Positions 61,943-64,000 of a stretch of 64,000 bases of DNA are shown here, piece after piece (the stretch's first letter is position 1; each line of letters starts with the position of its first letter). The stretch is from Haliea salexigens DSM 19537 (lineage in GTDB: Bacteria; Pseudomonadota; Gammaproteobacteria; Pseudomonadales; Halieaceae), in contig NZ_AUHJ01000009.1 of the NCBI RefSeq assembly GCF_000423125.1, forward strand, positions 1 through 64,000. Reading direction: 5' to 3'. Under the pieces are notes generated by a model, which made no database searches, was not told where the DNA came from, and worked only from the letters and a program-made list of their open reading frames with translations. A program made the position numbers and the translations under genes.

Positions 61943-62856
61943 GGTTCCCGCGCCTGCACCAGGCTTTCTACAGCGGCCACGGCTTCGGAGAGGTCGCCGT
62001 TGATCAGTTGGTAGCTCGCACACTCTCTGACGAGCCGACAGAGCGAACGGAAACCCAACGCACCACTCACGCGGTAGTTGAATGAGTTGTTGACCAGTCG
62101 CGTCATGGCCACTTCGGGAGGCTGCTCCTGCAGCTGCAACGCAGCACCGGGCTCATAGCGGGGAAAAACAATGAACCGCGGACGCGCCGGGTCTGCCTGG
62201 CGCTGCAAGCTGTCACCAGGCGGGAACATGTGTACCACATCGCCCTTGCGCGTTTTAGCATACCGCGGGCCGAAGCCGAGATGCGGGGCAAAGTCACGCA
62301 GCAGAGGTATCGAGGCATTCTTCAACGGCGCGGCACGCGGCAAGGGCAGGAAGCAGCCATCTGCATGGCGCAGAATGCCGAATTCATCGGAGAGCAGCCG
62401 CCAGCCGCGACCGACCAGAGCCGCACACAAGGTACTCTTGCCTGAGCCCGGCTGCGCCGGCAACACCACGGCGCAGCCATCGCGTTCCACCACGGCACTG
62501 TGCAGCATCAAATAATCGTGGGCCGACATGGCAATGCACCAGTTCAGGCCCCACTCGAACATCGGAAATGCATGATCCAGCGGATAGGGATCGAAAGGCG
62601 TGAGCCCTTCAATGCGAAATACCACCTGCGGACGGTACCAGCGTCGAGCGCCTAGCTGCCGCTCCACGACGATACGGAAGTGACAGACCTCATCCTCTGG
62701 GAGCACATCGAGTGATGCGTACGATCGCTGCCACGTGGCAGAAAAACTGTCCACATCACTGCCCAACCGCACTTTAAAAGGTCCTGTCTCGAAACACAGG
62801 CGCCGCTCCCGCAGCCTGCGCGACAAATCCGCCTCACCCAACGCCCCGACTTTCAA
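61939..62856 (-). CDS. HPr-kinase-related protein (HprK-related kinase A type)
   Basis: A 305-residue protein whose C-terminal half resembles HPr kinase/phosphorylase. It shows LMLHSAVVERDG, the P-loop AQPGSGKST (about residues 136-142) and WRLLSDEFGIL, which align in order with the His, P-loop and acidic motifs of HprK. The HprK signature after the P-loop is not retained, so the substrate need not be HPr. I chose TTG 62856 because it overlaps the PqqD-like stop by four bases (TTGA), as the other junctions here do; the longer frame starts inside the upstream gene. This is the core gene of the arrangement called HPr-rel-A in protein-family databases. Confidence 0.82.
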   Translation of the reverse strand: MKVGALGEADLSRRLRERRLCFETGPFKVRLGSDVDSFSATWQRSYASLDVLPEDEVCHFRIVVERQLGARRWYRPQVVFRIEGLTPFDPYPLDHAFPMFEWGLNWCIAMSAHDYLMLHSAVVERDGCAVVLPAQPGSGKSTLCAALVGRGWRLLSDEFGILRHADGCFLPLPRAAPLKNASIPLLRDFAPHLGFGPRYAKTRKGDVVHMFPPGDSLQRQADPARPRFIVFPRYEPGAALQLQEQPPEVAMTRLVNNSFNYRVSGALGFRSLCRLVRECASYQLINGDLSEAVAAVESLVQAREP

Positions 62857-63137
62857 CGTGCGAAGCGCTCGACGAGCTGCATGGAAGCCAGGCGTTCCAA
62901 TACGTTGCAGACCTGTGGCAGCCAATTCTCCCATGGTTCATCTGCGACCTTTGCCACTGCTACAGCGAGCTCCAAGTGCGTCAGACAGGCCCCCGAAGAA
63001 AGGCACGAGAGCACCTCCGCTGGCAAGGCATCAAGCAAGTGAGTCTCGCCGGTCGCATTGGAGTAAACGGCGACACAATCGCCGATCTCCTCTAGGATCA
63101 AAGTATCGTGGGAACTGAGTTGCCAGCCGTGCATCAT
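62853..63137 (-). CDS. PqqD-like small protein of the HPr-rel-A type
   Basis: A 94-residue protein with a PqqD-like pattern: a beta-rich N-terminus (LILEEIGDCVAVYSNATGETHLLD) and a helical C-terminus (NVLERLASMQLVERFA). PqqD proteins bind precursor peptides and present them to modifying enzymes. Its stop overlaps the kinase start, and it follows the Tat-exported protein gene by 34 bases. It may present that exported protein or another peptide to the kinase or nucleotidyltransferase; this is inference. Confidence 0.78.
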   Translation of the reverse strand: MMHGWQLSSHDTLILEEIGDCVAVYSNATGETHLLDALPAEVLSCLSSGACLTHLELAVAVAKVADEPWENWLPQVCNVLERLASMQLVERFAR

Positions 63138-63171
63138 GTCATGCTAACACGAGCCACGGCGGCAAAGGTGA

Positions 63172-63696
63172 TCAGTTGAAAGTGCGCAGGCTCGAGGGAT
63201 TGAGAGACGTCCAGCAGGAGCCCGTCATCGGTGTAGCGTGGAGATCATTGAACGCGGACTCAGGAATCTGCGGCCAATACCCGACAATCTCCGGGGTGCG
63301 ACCGTTGACATCAAAAAGAACCAGCACATGCCGCGTTGACTCTACGTATCCATGGCCCAAAAGTTCTTCACGATTGGTGGCGTAAACCGTTCCGCTGTTG
63401 TGGTAGTACACGCCGTTGATGTCGTACAAGTCATTCGCCAGGCCCTGCACACTACGACCCTGCTTCTTGAAGTACGGCACTTCGAGCCTCACCGCGGTAT
63501 CGCCCTGCAGGCTGTTCCCTTGACTCGCGGACTTCATATTGGAAAAACTGCCGCCGGAGCATTGTGCCGCGCTCGCCATCGCGAGTGCCGCGTTAGGGGT
63601 TAGTGACACGATTACCGGTGCCGCCGCTGACGCTTTCAACAAGCGACGCCGGGTGGCATTGACCACATGCGTTTCGTCCTTCGACTTTTTACTCAC
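63172..63696 (-). CDS. Tat-signal exported protein, possible substrate of the cluster
   Basis: A 174-residue protein starting at GTG 63696 with GAGGG seven bases before it. A Tat-like signal, NATRRRLLKASAAAPVIV, leads into SLTPNAALAMASAAQCSGG. The mature part has just two cysteines, in AAQCSGG at its start and in TGSCWTSLN near its end, so a disulfide or lipid/peptide modification is possible. The middle is Tyr/Gly/Asn-rich with no known domain (for example YDINGVYYHNSGTVYATN). It is the first gene of the unit with the PqqD-like, kinase and nucleotidyltransferase genes. Similar Cys-bracketed Tat proteins accompany such clusters in my recollection, which I cannot verify here. Confidence 0.75.
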   Translation of the reverse strand: MSKKSKDETHVVNATRRRLLKASAAAPVIVSLTPNAALAMASAAQCSGGSFSNMKSASQGNSLQGDTAVRLEVPYFKKQGRSVQGLANDLYDINGVYYHNSGTVYATNREELLGHGYVESTRHVLVLFDVNGRTPEIVGYWPQIPESAFNDLHATPMTGSCWTSLNPSSLRTFN

Positions 63697-63785
63697 TGTA
63701 TTACCCTCGTACGCGGCTCCGCGTCTCAAAACTGGTCGATCTTGTTGGCCACAAAGCAGCCACAAAGCAAAAATCAAGCCAAAAT

Positions 63786-63814
63786 ATTAACACACTGATT
63801 TATAAAGAAAACAA
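63786..63814 (-). promoter_or_regulatory. Promoter of the HPr-rel-A-like operon
   Basis: On the minus strand TTGTTT (63814-63809) and GTTAAT (63791-63786) are separated by exactly 17 bases, with TG one base before the -10 (TGTGTTAAT, extended -10). This gives a leader of about 80-85 bases before GTG 63696. The local DNA is AT-rich, as expected for a promoter. Confidence 0.45.
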
Positions 63815-64000
63815 ACTGCTCGAATCCACGCGATCTCGGTCAATTGTAAAAATTCTCGACAAATAATCAGCGCCGCACTCTTGCTCTGTCGACGAGCAGA
63901 TACGCTCGCACATCATCCTTCGTAGACTAACACAAGTGTCCGCCTGACTTTTGCGCACTGGTTCACAGTGCTTGACATAACGCGCGATGCGTGGCGTTTG
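63815..64000. other. Intergenic end of the window
   Basis: I see no coding sequence here. TTGACA at 63973-63978 on the plus strand could be the -35 of a gene beyond the window; its -10 would lie near the edge. No terminator or RNA gene is visible. Confidence 0.35.

Noticed and set aside
1-64000. CRISPR array, toxin-antitoxin pair, restriction system or prophage genes
   Set aside because: I looked for regularly spaced repeats and for the usual gene pairs and found none; the only mobile DNA is the tRNA scar, the IS481-like remnant and the IS3 element.

Overview
The window looks like a chromosomal segment of a GC-rich (about 60%) aerobic, probably marine, gammaproteobacterium. The gene content (TonB receptor, Rieske oxygenase, P450, sulfatase, DUF3604, FadL, EgtB/EgtD, PurT, RhlE) resembles Halieaceae or other Cellvibrionales. 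That placement is inference; there is no rRNA or other phylogenetic marker here.

Layout. 1-1100: the 3' half of an elongator tRNA-Met, cut at the anticodon loop, marks the end of an integrated element. It is followed by a decayed IS481-like transposase and gene-poor DNA. 1.1-6.1 kb: Rieske oxygenase, two SDR dehydrogenases and an MFS transporter whose start codon appears to be ATC. 6.1-10 kb: a two-gene signalling operon, REC-PAS-GGDEF-EAL followed by a PAS-PAS histidine kinase. 10.3-13.3 kb: FadL-type porin coupled to two YeeE/YedE half-transporters, then a steroid-5-alpha-reductase-like membrane enzyme. 13.5-21.2 kb: CvfB-like S1 protein, RhlE, CoA-transferase, GNAT-nitrilase fusion, MFS plus TauD/TfdA dioxygenase. 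21.2-24.6 kb: an ammonium-channel-PAS-GGDEF-EAL fusion. 24.9-29.3 kb: a tightly packed operon of EctB-like aminotransferase, PhzF-like protein, EgtB and EgtD. 29.5-39.2 kb: TonB receptor, sulfatase, metallo-hydrolase, HCCA-isomerase-like protein with its TetR regulator, FAD oxidase and thioesterase. 39.3-48 kb: lipoprotein, MgtC, patatin, DUF3604, P450, and a cupin gene split by a complete IS3-family element. 48-60.9 kb: mostly housekeeping genes (GDPD, aspartokinase, GST, acyl-CoA ligase, PurT, Pol IV, amidase, PilZ-like protein). 60.9-63.8 kb: a four-gene unit of Tat-exported protein, PqqD-like protein, HPr-kinase-like ATPase and nucleotidyltransferase. It matches the biochemically undescribed 'HPr-rel-A' arrangement and is the best candidate for an undescribed system.

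How the genes fit together. Many enzymes suit uptake and oxidation of hydrophobic, aromatic, sulfated or steroid-like compounds: TonB receptor and FadL for entry, sulfatase, Rieske, P450 and cupin oxygenases, SDRs, CoA ligase, thioesterase and CoA-transferase. A second theme is cyclic-di-GMP: two GGDEF-EAL proteins and one PilZ-like protein. GGCATA/TATGCC-type palindromes overlap or lie near the promoters of the Rieske, TonB receptor, metallo-hydrolase and TetR genes, which hints at a shared regulon.
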